Source: Albifimbria verrucaria (lineage: Eukaryota; Ascomycota; Sordariomycetes; Hypocreales; Stachybotryaceae). From it: a DNA stretch of 64,000 nt. Shown here in pieces: positions 1 to 11,193 of the stretch (position 1 is the stretch's first letter; every line of letters begins with the position of its first letter). A program made the position numbers and the translations under genes. The stretch is taken from contig JAHREC010000045.1 of the NCBI GenBank assembly GCA_020081605.1, positions 1,116,001 to 1,180,000 on the forward strand, in the 5' to 3' direction. The notes below the pieces were generated by a model. The model saw only the letters and a list, made by a program, of their open reading frames with translations. It was not told the origin of the DNA and did not search any database.

Positions 1-289
1 TGGCAACAAGAGTATTGATATAGTTATCCATAGCGAGATATGTCGCAGTATAAGCCAAGCTGCAATCAGTTCAATTACCCGCATAGCGGATTGAGATTAG
101 GCGCTTTCCCATAATGGCTTATTTTGGGATTAGGGCTAACTTTAAATTATCACATTTTTAACCAAGCAAGAAGGTTGAAAATACTCCTCTTCACACTCAC
201 TGTTTTCTGCGCCTATAGTAGCAGCCTACAGTATTCAGCCTGTCTCTTCCTGCGCCGCATGCTGCCTGATTAGCTACCTACCCTATACC
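1..289. other. Intergenic, no gene seen
   Basis: I see no coding signal in this AT-rich left edge. It probably holds the promoter of the methyltransferase that follows. Confidence 0.5.
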
Positions 290-1146
290 ATGGAGAGTTC
301 AAAAGCATAGAGCCGTTCTGGCCTCGCAAGCTTGTAAAAGTGACCCCGGAACCATCCAGGAAATAATTAGAGATAGCGGAGAGAAGCTGGCTGCCGTATC
401 CCTAGCGCAGATTCCCGCATCCCGGCCGATGCGATAATTCACGATAACGGATGCGGAACCGGCGCGGCCACGGCTACCATCATGGGGCTGTGACCCCAGA
501 GGTGGCATCTTCTATCCAAATCACGGGAACGGACATCGACGAGGCAGCTGTGGAAGCCTATCGTGCTCGGTCGGCAGCCTTGTCCTGGCCTGCCAAGGGT
601 GTCGTTATGAATGCAAATGTGCTATCGTTTCCTGACGAGACATTCACCCATTCAATCGGCAACGCTATGCTTTTCTTGGTCGGCAATGGTGGTATTAATG
701 CTGTTAAAGAAATGCGTCGCACCCTCAAACCCGGGGAATGCTGCTAGTAAACTGCTTCGCATACAACCCCACTTGGAGGCTGTTCGAGAGGCATCCCGGG
801 CAACTCGTCCAGAGGGAATACTCCCAGCGTGGGACTCGTTCGAGCACTGGCAAGATCCTGCGGTTATCGCTGGCGCATTGGAGGCTGGCGGCTTTAAAAA
901 GACATGGTGATTGTGCGACAAAGAGAAATGTTCGTGAACGTTGGGAACTTTGAGCGCCACGCGCTATTGGTATGGAGTTTCCGAGGGATGCCGGCTGCAG
1001 GATGGAGCAAAGAGGATGAGCGTAGTTGGGACGATGCTGTGGATATTGTTAAGCGGGAGCTCCGAAAGACAGAAGGATTTAAACTGGGTGAAGATGGCAC
1101 TGCAATAGTCAGATTTCTTATTAATATCGCAACGGCAACTAAGTGA
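290..1146 (+). CDS. Class I SAM-dependent methyltransferase, split by frameshifts
   Basis: The product would transfer a methyl group from S-adenosylmethionine to an unidentified, probably small-molecule acceptor. Motif I reads HDNGCGTGAAT near 440-475. It is followed by an acidic motif II (GTDIDEAA, near 528-545), a stretch typical of post-motif II (NVLSFPDETF) and the C-terminal IVRFLINIATATK ending in a stop at 1146. The reading frame changes at about 430, 485, 735, 770 and 900. Each change is repaired by adding one base, mostly in runs such as GGGG or CCCC, so assembly error is more likely than decay. The 5' end is unclear: the ATG at 290 runs into a stop after six codons, so the true start is not fixed. 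Its neighbour is an efflux-type MFS carrier on the same strand, a combination common in secondary metabolism, but I see no core synthase here. Confidence 0.75.
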
Positions 1147-1929
1147 GAGGGTTGCCCAAGAGGGTTGCTCAAGCGCGGTGCTGTGCTATTGAGTTGGACG
1201 AGGCTTCAGCTGGGAATGCGGGCTGTGATGGTTGTGACGTTGGCTGTATGTAACTCGGGGCAATGCGGGCGCGTAACGTCTGTCATCGGGCCAAATGACC
1301 ACCTAGGCCATCAATTAAGTCTAGTTTGTACATATCGGCTTCCAGTTGGTCAATTCATTAAGGTAGTTGGCTGTTAAGTTTGTGCCTCACCGACCTCCAA
1401 GGAGTTAAGGCCCCCGTGTGGGTGCAGCTGGGTTATAGTTATTGCCAAGCGCCCGCGTGTTTCGGTGATAGCTCGTCGGCGATAGCTCCCCGACGCCTGT
1501 GGCGGTGCAGCGCCCGCCTGAGCCTCTCCCACAGCAGCTGGACCCTTTGTTTCACCGGCCATGCCCCCGGTATTTATATGAATTCAGCCACTCGGGTCCC
1601 TTGGACGGTGGCGATAAGTGCGGGTCTGCAGGCGAAATCTCCTATTGCCGAATCGGGAATCCTCCAGCCACCACGCGAGCCTGCATACATCATATCTCCT
1701 TCGGACAGGCATCTCGACCTGACGATCGCTATCGGGGATAAACCCAGAGTTCGAAATCTTACCCGTCATGGCCCATTGGCGTTGTTTCGTCATACTCGGC
1801 CCGCGGCCTGTTCTTCGTCTTTAAGAATGCGACGTTTACGCAGCCACCATTCTCGTCTTACTCGTTCGATACCCGCAAGACAACAACACACTTACACGAC
1901 ATCGCTCTTTGTTAGCTTACTCAGTCAAC
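1147..1929. other. Intergenic, no gene seen
   Basis: The open frames here (the largest at 1380-2021, plus strand) have atypical, cysteine- and arginine-rich composition and no recognisable motif. The stretch is probably the promoter and 5' UTR of the MFS gene. Confidence 0.5.
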
Positions 1930-3654
1930 ATGGAGCAACCTGTATCCGAAGGCGTTTTGTCCAACTCGACACCACACCGAAACAACACTCAAATCCCTCC
2001 ACCGGAGAGCACCATGTCTGACTCATCCAACTCGTCCAACCCGGATGTGGAGAAGAACTCTGGGAGCTCACCAAGCCGGAACCCGTCACCGTCCGCAGCG
2101 TCACCGGCCTTCGATGGGCTCTCGTCTGCATTGCCATTTACATCTCCATCTTCATCTACGGTCTTGACACCACCATTGCCGCCGATGTCCAGGGCTCCGT
2201 GGTTGCCGCCTTTGGCCATGTCGAGCAGCTCGCCTGGATCGGCGCTGGCTTCCCTTGGGATCCGTATCAGTCATTCTCGCCTACGGCATGCTTTACACCA
2301 CTTTCAACATGAAGTGGGTATACGCTGCATCGCTGGTCTTGTTCGAGGTTGGCTCTGCCCTTTGTGGTGCTGCCCTTCAATGACGGCACTGATCGTCGGC
2401 CGTGTTATCGCTGGTGCTGGTGGCAGCGGCATCTTCATGGGTAGCTTGAACTACTTCACCTGTTTGACCACTCCTGAAGAGCGAGGCCTCTACATAACCG
2501 GCACTGGTTTCGTCTGGGGAATCGGAGCCGTTCTGGGTCCCGTCGTTGGTGGATCGTTTGTGGAATCTAGCGCCACTTGGCGTTGGGCCTTTACATCAAC
2601 CTCATCATCGGCGCCGTCTTTGCCCCTGTCTACATCTGGGGCTTGCCAGCCTATCACCCAGTAATTGGCGTCTCAGTCATGGAGCGCATCAAGAAGATCG
2701 ATTTTGTCGGTCTGTTTTTGGGTGCGAGCGTTTGGGTCTCTTTCTCCTTGGCCTTTACCATGGCGGGCGGACAGTGGCCGTGGAAGGATGGTCGCACTTA
2801 TGCCACTATCGTCGCTTTCGTGGTGGTTCTGGTCCTGTACATTGTTCAGCAGGGCTTGTGTCTTTTCACCACTCCCGAGTCGCGGGCGTTCCCCGTCCAC
2901 CTGCTTCGATCCCGAACACAAATTCTACTGTATATTGCCACTGCTGCGAACATTACATCGTTGTTCGTCGTCGTCTATTTTATTCCCATCTACTTCGAGT
3001 TTGTTCACAACGATTCGGCCCTTCAGGCGGCCCTCAGACTGCTGCCGTTCGTCATTGTCGCCGTTTGCTTCAATCTCGGCACTGGCCACCTACTGTCCAA
3101 GATTAGGTATTACATGCCGATTTACCTCGTCTCTGGAATTTTTATGACGCTTGGAAGCGCCCTCATGGTCGCGTATCTGAATCCCGACACCCCAGTCAGC
3201 TACGTTTACGGTTTCAGTGTTATCACGGCGGTTGGTACCGGTCTGACCCTCCAAATTGGATATCCTATTGCGACACTCAAGGCCCCTGACCACATGGGTG
3301 ATGCGCTAGCTATGCAGAACGTCTCTCAGATCGGCGGTACCGTCATTGCTCTGGTCATTGCTGGCCAAATCTTTCAAAGCACGGCTTTTACGAACTTGAA
3401 GGCGGTCCTTGCCGAAACCGATTATACCGATGCCGATATTCAGAGTGTGATTGCTGGTGCGCAAAGTCAGCTGTTCGCGGACATTCCATGTGAGCTTATG
3501 GACTAAGCTGTCTTGGCCATCACAGAGGCCATGCAGAAGTCTGTTATGTTGGTATGCATTGGTGGAGGCGTTGTCACTCTCTGCGCGTTGTTGATGAAGC
3601 GCGAAAAACTGTTTGGGAAATCGTGCAGATGGCTGGTTGAGATTGCTCAACTGA
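1930..3654 (+). CDS. MFS efflux transporter, DHA2 (14-TM) type, frameshifted and with an in-frame stop
   Basis: A plasma-membrane H+ antiporter of the drug/toxin efflux kind is suggested by the GLDTTIAADVQ start of TM1, the GRVIAGAGGSG segment and the antiporter signature GAVLGPVVGG (about 2525-2550). Long hydrophobic segments continue to the typical C-terminus MKREKLFG. The N-terminal tail, starting at ATG 1930, is hydrophilic and Ser/Pro/Asn-rich. Frame changes fall at about 2065, 2258, 2383 and 2597, each explained by one missing base in a short run (for example TTT where TTTT is needed). In addition a TAA at 3504-3506 interrupts the last helix in frame; reading resumes at once with AVLAITEAM and ends near 3654. 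That stop is a substitution, not an indel, so this gene alone may really be damaged. Substrate is unknown; the methyltransferase upstream may share its pathway. Confidence 0.8.
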
Positions 3655-5846
3655 AGGATGTTGAAGATACCTACTTGCTTTTATCATTAAACGGAGCGTA
3701 CATTGGATTTCAAAAGGGGTTGGGTCTGCGAATTGCTTTATAGACTATATTTAGGGCTCTGTCTGGCCTGGGTATGGTGTTCACCTGGGGATGCATCGGG
3801 AAGGTTTCTTAAGATATCCCATCGAAATATGTGTATACATCTATATTTAACACAACATTTTGACTATATGAATACCAATTGAATAGTGAAACGAAATCGT
3901 ATCCAACTACAAGATGATGTTCGATTTAACCAGATATGGATGAATGAACAGATTGAATTGACTTATGCTGTCCATCATGCGATATTATGCCACCTTCTGT
4001 CAAATCTACGATTTCTTCAATGAACACCTTTTATGAAAGTTTTATTACTAATAATAGTTGCAAATAAATTATTCATCTAAATTCTTTTTCCTTCTTCAAA
4101 ATTCGACCCTGAATAAACCAGCAGAAAATACCTTTATACTATCAGGTATCAACGGCAGTAAGAAATACAGAAAGAAGGTAAATTGCGCCGACAACACCAC
4201 CCATAAGAATAAGTATATCTGCAGGCTCGAAACCAGGCTCGCTTTGGTCTGTTTCCACGAGAAATTTTTCTACATAAAAGACTATCTGGATAATGCAGGC
4301 ATCTTCTGCTGTTCCATTGCGGCCGATGTCGTAGACGCCACCATTGGAGGAGCTTGAGGAGCTTATATATAGACCAATGGGTATGTGGTGTAGGGGTTCT
4401 CTTTATTGCTGTAGAGTGTGAAAACTTGCAGGTCTCGACAGTTTGGGTCCTGTAAAGTAGAGTTAATTACCCCACGCTCATCTCTGATTTCAACGGTTAT
4501 AATTTCAATTGTTTTGAATCAATTTTAGCTATCTCTGTGAAGATTAAAAGACCATATTAAACTGACCGCCGCCGGGCTACTCTTATACATCCCAATATAA
4601 TTTAGGACGCCGCACAATGCACGGAATGACAGTATCATTCTGCATTGAGTTGTTGCATATCATTCGAACCTTTGGGCCACAATTCTGAATCCTATGTTTA
4701 GTTCATTCGGTGGCCAAGGAAACTTGGGCCCTGGGCAAATTTCTTGTCGACATTCAAAAGCCCAATAACCGACAAGGCCAAGAATAAGCTACTCATAGTG
4801 TGTAATAGAGCAAGCCAGCAGCTTGTCCTTTGGTTTAAGCTTGGGAAACCCCTATTTGAGATTCAAGACGTCGTTCGCACAACCCGATGACTCTACTACA
4901 TGGACACCAGCCTTGAGATATTTAATTCATAGTAGACTCCTGATGCAAGTGGTTTTCTTCGAGCAAGTTGGTTCATCTGCAAGAGATGAGCAAGATATCG
5001 CAAACGTTATGATGCATGCTGAGCGATGTTGCCCAGTTGAACACACTCCTGAACTCGCTTGAGTCCATTCCCTTAAGAATGAAATATGAGGTTACAACTC
5101 TATAAGAAGGAGAGAAACGAGATTTTTATTGCCAAGGAGACGTGACGTATGCCAGCGGTCGGGAAGTTCTCGGTGAGGCTGATGTTAACTCTGAATTATC
5201 TTGGCGACGCTGATCCGTGGGCCAGCCAAGCCATTAACAGACCACGATGGGTTAGGGTTACACCAAGAGTTTGCGCTTCTAACTACATCATTTCTGCGCC
5301 TGGAAATATTGCCAAGGGTTTCCAAGAACTTGTTAAGCATGGGACTGAGACTCGCGTTGAAGTGATGTCGGCCGAGCCATTAAATACTACCGTCTTAACT
5401 GGGTCACTCCACTGAGTCTTACTGATCGACATCAGGAACCTATGCTTCATAAATCCAATAGGTTAGGATTCGTCATCTTAACGCAGCTCGGCATGCTGTT
5501 GTCTCCACATAGGGTAGAACAACAGTCACCTACGTGCGATAACATTGCATGAAATTACACCCAGAAAGATGGAGACTCATCTGTCAGCCTTGGCTTCACG
5601 AGGGGAAGCCCACTTGTCCCACGGGTAGCCCACTTCCCATGACCAAGGAACCTACCAGTCACCTTACACTCTGTGAGGATCGTCAAAGCGCGCAGTATTT
5701 GAACTTCAGCATGCCCCGTATTTCCGCTATACAAGCTTCGTTTGCTTAATCCACTTCCAAAGGTCCTCCGTTCACCTTGCGCATACCGGTCTCTGTGTAT
5801 CTTGTTGCATCTAAACTTATGAGCTGAGCTTTTGGATATCGACGCG
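3655..5846. other. Intergenic, AT-rich, no gene supported
   Basis: This 2.2 kb stretch is AT-rich around 3740-4600. Short open frames at 4058-4357, 4823-5062 and 5149-5415 show no motif that I recognise and no intron structure. A 9-bp unit (GAGGAGCTT) occurs twice in tandem near 4350. The last few hundred bases are probably the promoter of the sugar transporter. Confidence 0.5.
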
Positions 5847-7988
5847 ATGCCCGTCCCGAAGCCAGATACTGAAGCTCCTCTGCATGAGGATGCTTCAACA
5901 ACTCGTCGAGCTTCTAGTAGCCATGCAACTGCATACGATGAGAAAGGCGAAGGCAAACCGACGACAACAGCTCTCTTCAACAACCCTCTGCAGGGAATGA
6001 CAGAGGAGGAGGTCATTGCAGACGTCGATAAATTCGTTGAAGAGAAGGGTCTTGGAGACCACCGAGAGGACTTCCGCAAGGGCGCTCTACTTGCTCAGGT
6101 TCTCCACACGCCTGACGGCTTCGAGCGCATTGATGCTTTGACGACAGAAGATAAGGAGCTGTTGAGGCATGAAATTACGCATCGCTGGAACCAACCTTTT
6201 ATGCTCTACTTCCTTTGCACACTATGTGCTGGTTCTGCCATTGTGCAAGGAATGGATCAGACTGCCGTCAACGGTGCCCAGGTAAACCTAATCTGGTGAG
6301 GAGATTCTATACACTTGCTAACAATTTATTAAAGGAATACTACTACGAGGAGTTTGATATAAGGAGAGAGACTATGCAAGGACTCATGAATGGAGCTCCC
6401 TATCTCTGCTCAGCGCTGATCGGGTGTTGGACAAATCCAATTCTTAACAAGATTGGCGGACGGCGATTTACAATCTTCATCTCCTGTTTCATGTCCGTGG
6501 TTACAGGTTTTTGGATGGCCGTGGCTGATTCGTACGTTTCATCACCCTTTGATGTCATGACTTGAGCTAATTTCAACACCTAGTTATGCTAACCTGCTTG
6601 CTGCTCGCTTCATGCTTGGTTTTGCAGTTGGTGCCAAGTCCAGTACCACACCGGTATATTCTGCCGAATGCACTCCGAAAACCATTCGAGGAGCTTTGAC
6701 AATGATGTGGCAGGTAAGATAGCATGCCATATAACAAGATTGTTTCTTGAAAAGAGGACTGACATTTGATCTAGATGTGGACTGCCTTTGGTATTGCTCT
6801 GGGATATGTTGCCTCAGTTGCCTTCCAGAACACAGATTTCCTTGGTGAAAACTCACAATGGCGGTGGATGCTTGGATCTACATCTATTCCCCCTCTTATT
6901 GTCATGCTTCAAGTGTATTTCTGTCCTGAAAGCCCGAGATGGTACATGGAAAAAGGCAGATATGACCGAGCTTTCGACTCTCTCCGCCGTCTGCGCCACC
7001 ACCCGATCCAAGCAACACGCGATATGTATTATGCTTATAAGCTTCTAGAGGTGGAGCGTGCTGAGCGGGAAGGCCGGAATCTACTCAAGGAATTTTTCAC
7101 TGTGCGAAGAAACCGACGAGCTGCTCAGAGCGCCTGGTTCACCATGGTAAGCTACATCCCCACTGAATCACGATGAGTGCAAGACAAGCCATATCTCCTA
7201 AAATTATTATAACCCCAATTAAATATAGCATTGCTAACTAAAGGCAGTTTATGCAACAATTCTGCGGAGTTAACGTCATTGCTTACTACTCTACTTCTAT
7301 CTTCGAAAACGCGGGCTTCTCGCGATCATCAGCGCTGTTGGCTAGTCTGGGAGGAGGCCTTATCAACTGGATTTTTGCTATTCCAGCTATTTACACCATC
7401 GACACTTTCGGCCGACGAAACTTGCTCCTAGTCACATTCCCATTGATGTCTCTCTGCTTGTTCTTTACTGGATTTACCTTCTTGATACCCAATGAGACGG
7501 TGCGAATCGGATGCGTCATGACTGGGCTTTATCTGTTCATGGTCGTTTACTCTCCCGGAGAAGGTCCTGTTCCATTCACCTACAGTGCTGAGGCTTTCCC
7601 TCTTCACATTCGAGATATCGGTATGTCATCAAGCACTGCCATTACCTGGGGCTTCAACTTCATCATCAGCTTTACGTGGCCATCTTTACGAGGTGCCTTC
7701 GGAGACACTGGTGCTTTCTGCTGGTACGCAGGATGGAATATCTTTGGATGGATATTTGCATATTTCTTACTCCCAGAAACCAAGAATCTTACGCTTGAAG
7801 AGCTTGATCATGTTTTCGATATGACAAATAGGCAGCACTCCAAGTACTACACACAAAAGCTCCCGTGGTACATGAACAAGTATGTGCTTCGTCGAGACGT
7901 GGACTCCTTCCCGCCATTATACGACCATGCAGAGCATGTGGTCAATCAAAGGAAGAGCCGCAGGTCTACCACAGGGAAGGCGTTTTGA
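5847..7988 (+). CDS. MFS sugar transporter, five exons, intact
   Basis: This is a 12-helix sugar porter of the plasma membrane, probably an H+ symporter for a sugar or sugar-like solute. Exons are 5847-6281, 6335-6531, 6584-6713, 6775-7146 and 7248-7988; they sum to 1,875 nt (624 residues) without any frame break. Family signatures in order: NGAQ before the first junction, NKIGGRRFT in loop 2-3, CPESPRWYMEKGR after TM6, QQFCGVNVIAYYS in TM7, DTFGRRN in loop 8-9 and PETKNLTLEELD after TM12. The long hydrophilic N-terminus (about 100 residues) resembles fungal maltose/quinate-like porters. The start at ATG 5847 is the first in frame. Introns are 53, 52, 61 and 101 nt with regular GT and AG ends. 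The substrate cannot be told from sequence. Confidence 0.92.
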
Positions 7989-8167
7989 CCGGCTCAGAAT
8001 CTGATGAAGCAAGGCGAGCACAAGGTTTATGAGCAAGAGTTGGGTAGAGATAGGCACACGTTTCATCGACCTAGGTCGTTTCGATCACAATCCATCAAAT
8101 CTGTTGGGATAATTAAATCATGAGCCAATAGAGGCATATAGTATTCGAAAATGACATACTCATTAGC

Positions 8168-8716
8168 TTAATTTCCCGTCTCGTATAAAACTCGATACTT
8201 TGCCATTATGATTCCAGTGTCGAGCGTTTGTGCTTCTTGAAGTTGGAGCTTATATTGCAGCTGTTTCCTGTCTGATGACGGTATCATTTTGAATCCGTCG
8301 CTTAGAACAACAGGCATTATTGCTGTTTCGATGGTGTCTAATAGGCAAGCCTCTAGACAGGCAGTTGCAAGCCATCCGCCACCCATGAGCCATATTCCAC
8401 GATCATCGCCCTGCTTCAGGGATCTAATGTGCTCAATATAACCATGATTTAGGACAGTGATCTCGTCGCATTGAGAAGGGTCTAAGTGTCGACTTATGAC
8501 CACTACGCTTTCCTTAGGTCGTCCGAGAAGAGGATTCTGCTTGCCCATTGCTTGGAATACTTGATAGGTCTTCCTACCCATGATGAAAAAGTCGAATTCA
8601 GAGTAAAGTGCTTCAAAATCTATAGTCTTGTCTTCGACAATCCAATCAGTTGATTCATCTGTAGGGGCTATAAAGCCATCCAGCGAAACAGCCACATTGT
8701 ATCGAAGAGTTCGCAT
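8168..8716 (-). CDS. RibD C-terminal/dihydrofolate-reductase-like reductase
   Basis: This intact, intronless gene encodes 182 residues. It shows the fold signature of the RibD C-terminal (DHFR-like) family: an N-terminal RYNVAVSLDGFIA strand, a central FFIMGRKTYQVF segment and a glycine-rich IWLMGGGWLA near residue 110, which binds the NADPH phosphate in this family. Members reduce pteridine- or pyrimidine-like substrates. Single-domain fungal copies such as this one are generally uncharacterised, and it lacks the deaminase half needed for riboflavin synthesis. It lies downstream of and on the same strand as the PLP enzyme, about 280 nt away. ATG 8716 is the only sensible start. Confidence 0.85.
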   Translation of the reverse strand: MRTLRYNVAVSLDGFIAPTDESTDWIVEDKTIDFEALYSEFDFFIMGRKTYQVFQAMGKQNPLLGRPKESVVVISRHLDPSQCDEITVLNHGYIEHIRSLKQGDDRGIWLMGGGWLATACLEACLLDTIETAIMPVVLSDGFKMIPSSDRKQLQYKLQLQEAQTLDTGIIMAKYRVLYETGN

Positions 8717-8995
8717 CGTGATTCAGGGTGTGCAAGAGTTGCAGAGTTGGGATCATGAGAATTTTCTGTTCCAGAAGATATTACTTTATAAACCAATCCA
8801 GCGCTTTGCCAAGAACACTACTAGACTTGGGTTACATGCCACCGGATGACTCACACATGCGTAGTTTCCAGGCTATCTGTTTTTAATAGAATATCCTTTA
8901 AACTAAGACAAGTATCAAACAGACTTAGAGATGATTGCCACCGAGTTAGATTCAGTCCTTTAATCATCATGCACCCTCGTTAGGCACGCCGAGAA

Positions 8996-10070
8996 CTAAA
9001 CCAGTTGCGGGTATGCACTCAATGCAATTTGTCCGCCAGTATGGCAGAAGAGAACATTCTTGCCCTTAAATTCACCATCTCTCGCTGCATGTAACAGGCC
9101 GGTGAACGCCTTCCCAGTGTACACCGGATCGAGTAGAATTCCTTCCGCTCTGGCAAGTTCCTTAACTCCCTGCTGTGTGCGCTCGTCGAGATGCCCGTAT
9201 TTACCCCCAAGAAACTGGTCGTTCACTTCGAAATCATCCTTGGTGATATCATCCGGAGATAATCCAATTTTTTCACCTGCCGTTCTAGCAATCTTCAACA
9301 CAAGATCTTCGGTATCCTTGGTGGAGGCACTTAGAACTGAAAAGCCTAGGAGGCGTTTCTTCGCATTTGGTTTCCCCAGTTTTTCAGCGAGTTTGAAGCC
9401 TGCAACCATGCCACCAAGTGTTGAACATGACCCTACAGCCATGATCACAACATCAAAACTGGTACCAAGCTGGGCCTCTTGTTCCAAAACTTCAAAGGCC
9501 CAGCGCGCATAGCCCAATCCTCCAAAAGGGTGAGTGCTTGCTCCACTGGGTATGGCATATGGCTTTTTCCCGCGCTTTTCTAAAGCCTCGACAGCTTCGG
9601 TAATATTGGTGCCCACGGGGAAAGATTCTGCGCCGAGAATGCTGTTGAGCTGCACATTTCCTGCGTATTTGTATTCTTCTTTGCCCGATGTCGCCGCGTC
9701 AAGTGGACATAAAGCAACCTGGACTTTTTGAGCTGTTGATTCTTAGGGATGAAGAGTTACAGTAATACTCACATTCAAACCAAGGCGAGCTGCAGCGGCC
9801 GCTGTTTGTCGCATGTGGTTGGACTGCACTCCTCCCACAGTCACCAGCGTGTCTGCTCCTGTGCAAGGGCATCAGCCAGGACATACTCCAGCTTGCGAAC
9901 TTTGTTGCCACCAAATGCAAGGCCCGAATTGCAATCATCGCGTTTCATCCATATTTTCGCCTCACCACCAACAGCGGCCGATATCCTATCGAGTCGCTCG
10001 ACGTCTGAAGGGCGATCGTACAACAGCACGGTGCGGGAATGTCATTGAAGGGCGCCGGAAGGGTCACCAT
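8996..10070 (-). CDS. PLP enzyme, D-cysteine desulfhydrase-like member of the ACC deaminase family
   Basis: Two exons, 10070-9773 and 9732-8996, flank a 40 nt intron (GTGAGT...CAACAG). Three frame breaks (about 10045, 9855, 9728) are each repaired by one base, giving 345 residues, the normal family length. The PLP-binding lysine lies in [11 protein letters not shown], followed by [19 protein letters not shown]. The residue pair that separates the two family activities reads like D-cysteine desulfhydrase: DPVYTGKA and FCHTGG carry Thr where ACC deaminases have Glu (DPVYEGK) and Leu (AHLGG). By this known rule the reaction would be D-cysteine to pyruvate, H2S and ammonia rather than ACC to 2-oxobutyrate. 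This is an inference; homology alone would easily lead to an ACC deaminase label. Start at ATG 10070 ([12 protein letters not shown]). Confidence 0.85.
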
Positions 10071-10678
10071 GGTGCCGACCCAAACAAGTCACTTTGAGAA
10101 GAGTAATTGTAATGTGAAGTCTGCTCTTCGTCTTCAGCCAAAGTGGAATCGTTCTATTGCTTGAAACTTTTGCAAGTTGAGCTAGGCAGATGACTGAAGC
10201 GAGTCGTAGGATCGTGGGAACTGCTCAGCCAGCTCCCAAATTTGTAACTCAATGCCCTACACTTGATCACTAATACACGCCGGTACCATGCAGTTCTGGA
10301 ACTTCTATATTTTAGTGGTAATTGCGGGGCTTGGGCGTTGATGAAGTTAGTGCTCACTTCACAGCAAGCATTGGGAACCGTCACCAGCACCAGATTGCGT
10401 GCTGGATCATAAGCTTGTTCAGCATCCGAACCCTAGTTAAGCCACCCTCAAACAACAATAGAAGCCCAAAGTCAAGATTAACATGTTTTGGGGAGACTTA
10501 TACGGCTCCACTCAAAGACCGCAGTTTAGGCCCAAAGCCACTCTATGACGTATTAACCATGACATGACTTCAGAGTGTGCGAAGGCTTTATAAAGTAAGA
10601 CAAGATCATATCATATCCTGTGAGATTCATAAGACCTATCAATCTTCATTCTAGACCGAATAAGCAGCAATTAAAGCA
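10071..10678. other. Divergent promoter region
   Basis: It lies between the minus-strand PLP enzyme and the plus-strand small two-exon gene. No convincing coding frame is present. It should hold both promoters and the 5' UTRs. Confidence 0.5.
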
Positions 10679-11084
10679 ATGTCAGGAACCGCTCCATCAG
10701 ACCCTGCACCAGGAGGACACCCCGAGGACCGAGGTGTTGAGCAGACGTCTCTTGATTCTAATCAGCACGGCGCAGCACAGTAAGGCCATCCTATTCAGCC
10801 TCGATGATTATATGCGTGATTAATAGACTTACTATAACAATAGAAACATTATCGATGAGACCAAAGATACCTTTGGATCTAAAGTAGATTCTAATGTTGG
10901 AGAAGCCATTGATGCTGGAAGAAGCGGTGGTGGTATCTCGGGGCAAGCTAATGAGATATTGAACAAGTCATCCGAGCTGGGCAATGCAGGAGCTCAGCGC
11001 AAAAGCGATTCAATTTCAGATCAAGGTTTCAAGGTTGGGGCCAAAACTGATCTGCACAACTTGGCACAAAGCAAGCAGCCATAG
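10679..11084 (+). CDS. Small hydrophilic protein, two exons, unknown function
   Basis: Exons 10679-10779 and 10844-11084 join across a 64 nt intron (GTAAGG...AATAG) into 113 residues with no frame break. The protein starts MSGTAPSDPAPGGHPEDRG and ends in LHNLAQSKQP. It is rich in Gly, Ser, Asp, Asn and Gln, has almost no hydrophobic core and no signal peptide, so it is probably cytosolic and partly disordered, somewhat like stress-related hydrophilic (LEA-like) fungal proteins. I do not recognise a family. The intron joining two open segments with matching composition and phase is the main evidence that it is a gene. Confidence 0.65.
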
Positions 11085-11193
11085 TCATCATATAATACTC
11101 ATTACCGAAATATGTAGGGAGAGAGGTCTATTTAAACCAATATATTAGCCACCTTTCCATTGCCTCGTTCAAACGTCAATCATCTATATTTGC

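Noticed and set aside
1380..2021. 213-codon plus-strand frame overlapping the efflux carrier start
   Set aside because: Composition is non-protein-like and it overlaps the better supported carrier N-terminus in another frame.
1930..3654. Repeat-induced point mutation as the cause of broken genes
   Set aside because: Almost all breaks are single-base losses; only one stop (3504) is a substitution, and no dense C-to-T pattern is visible.
8996..10070. Confident naming as ACC deaminase
   Set aside because: The activity-determining Glu and Leu are both Thr, so the D-cysteine desulfhydrase reading is preferred.
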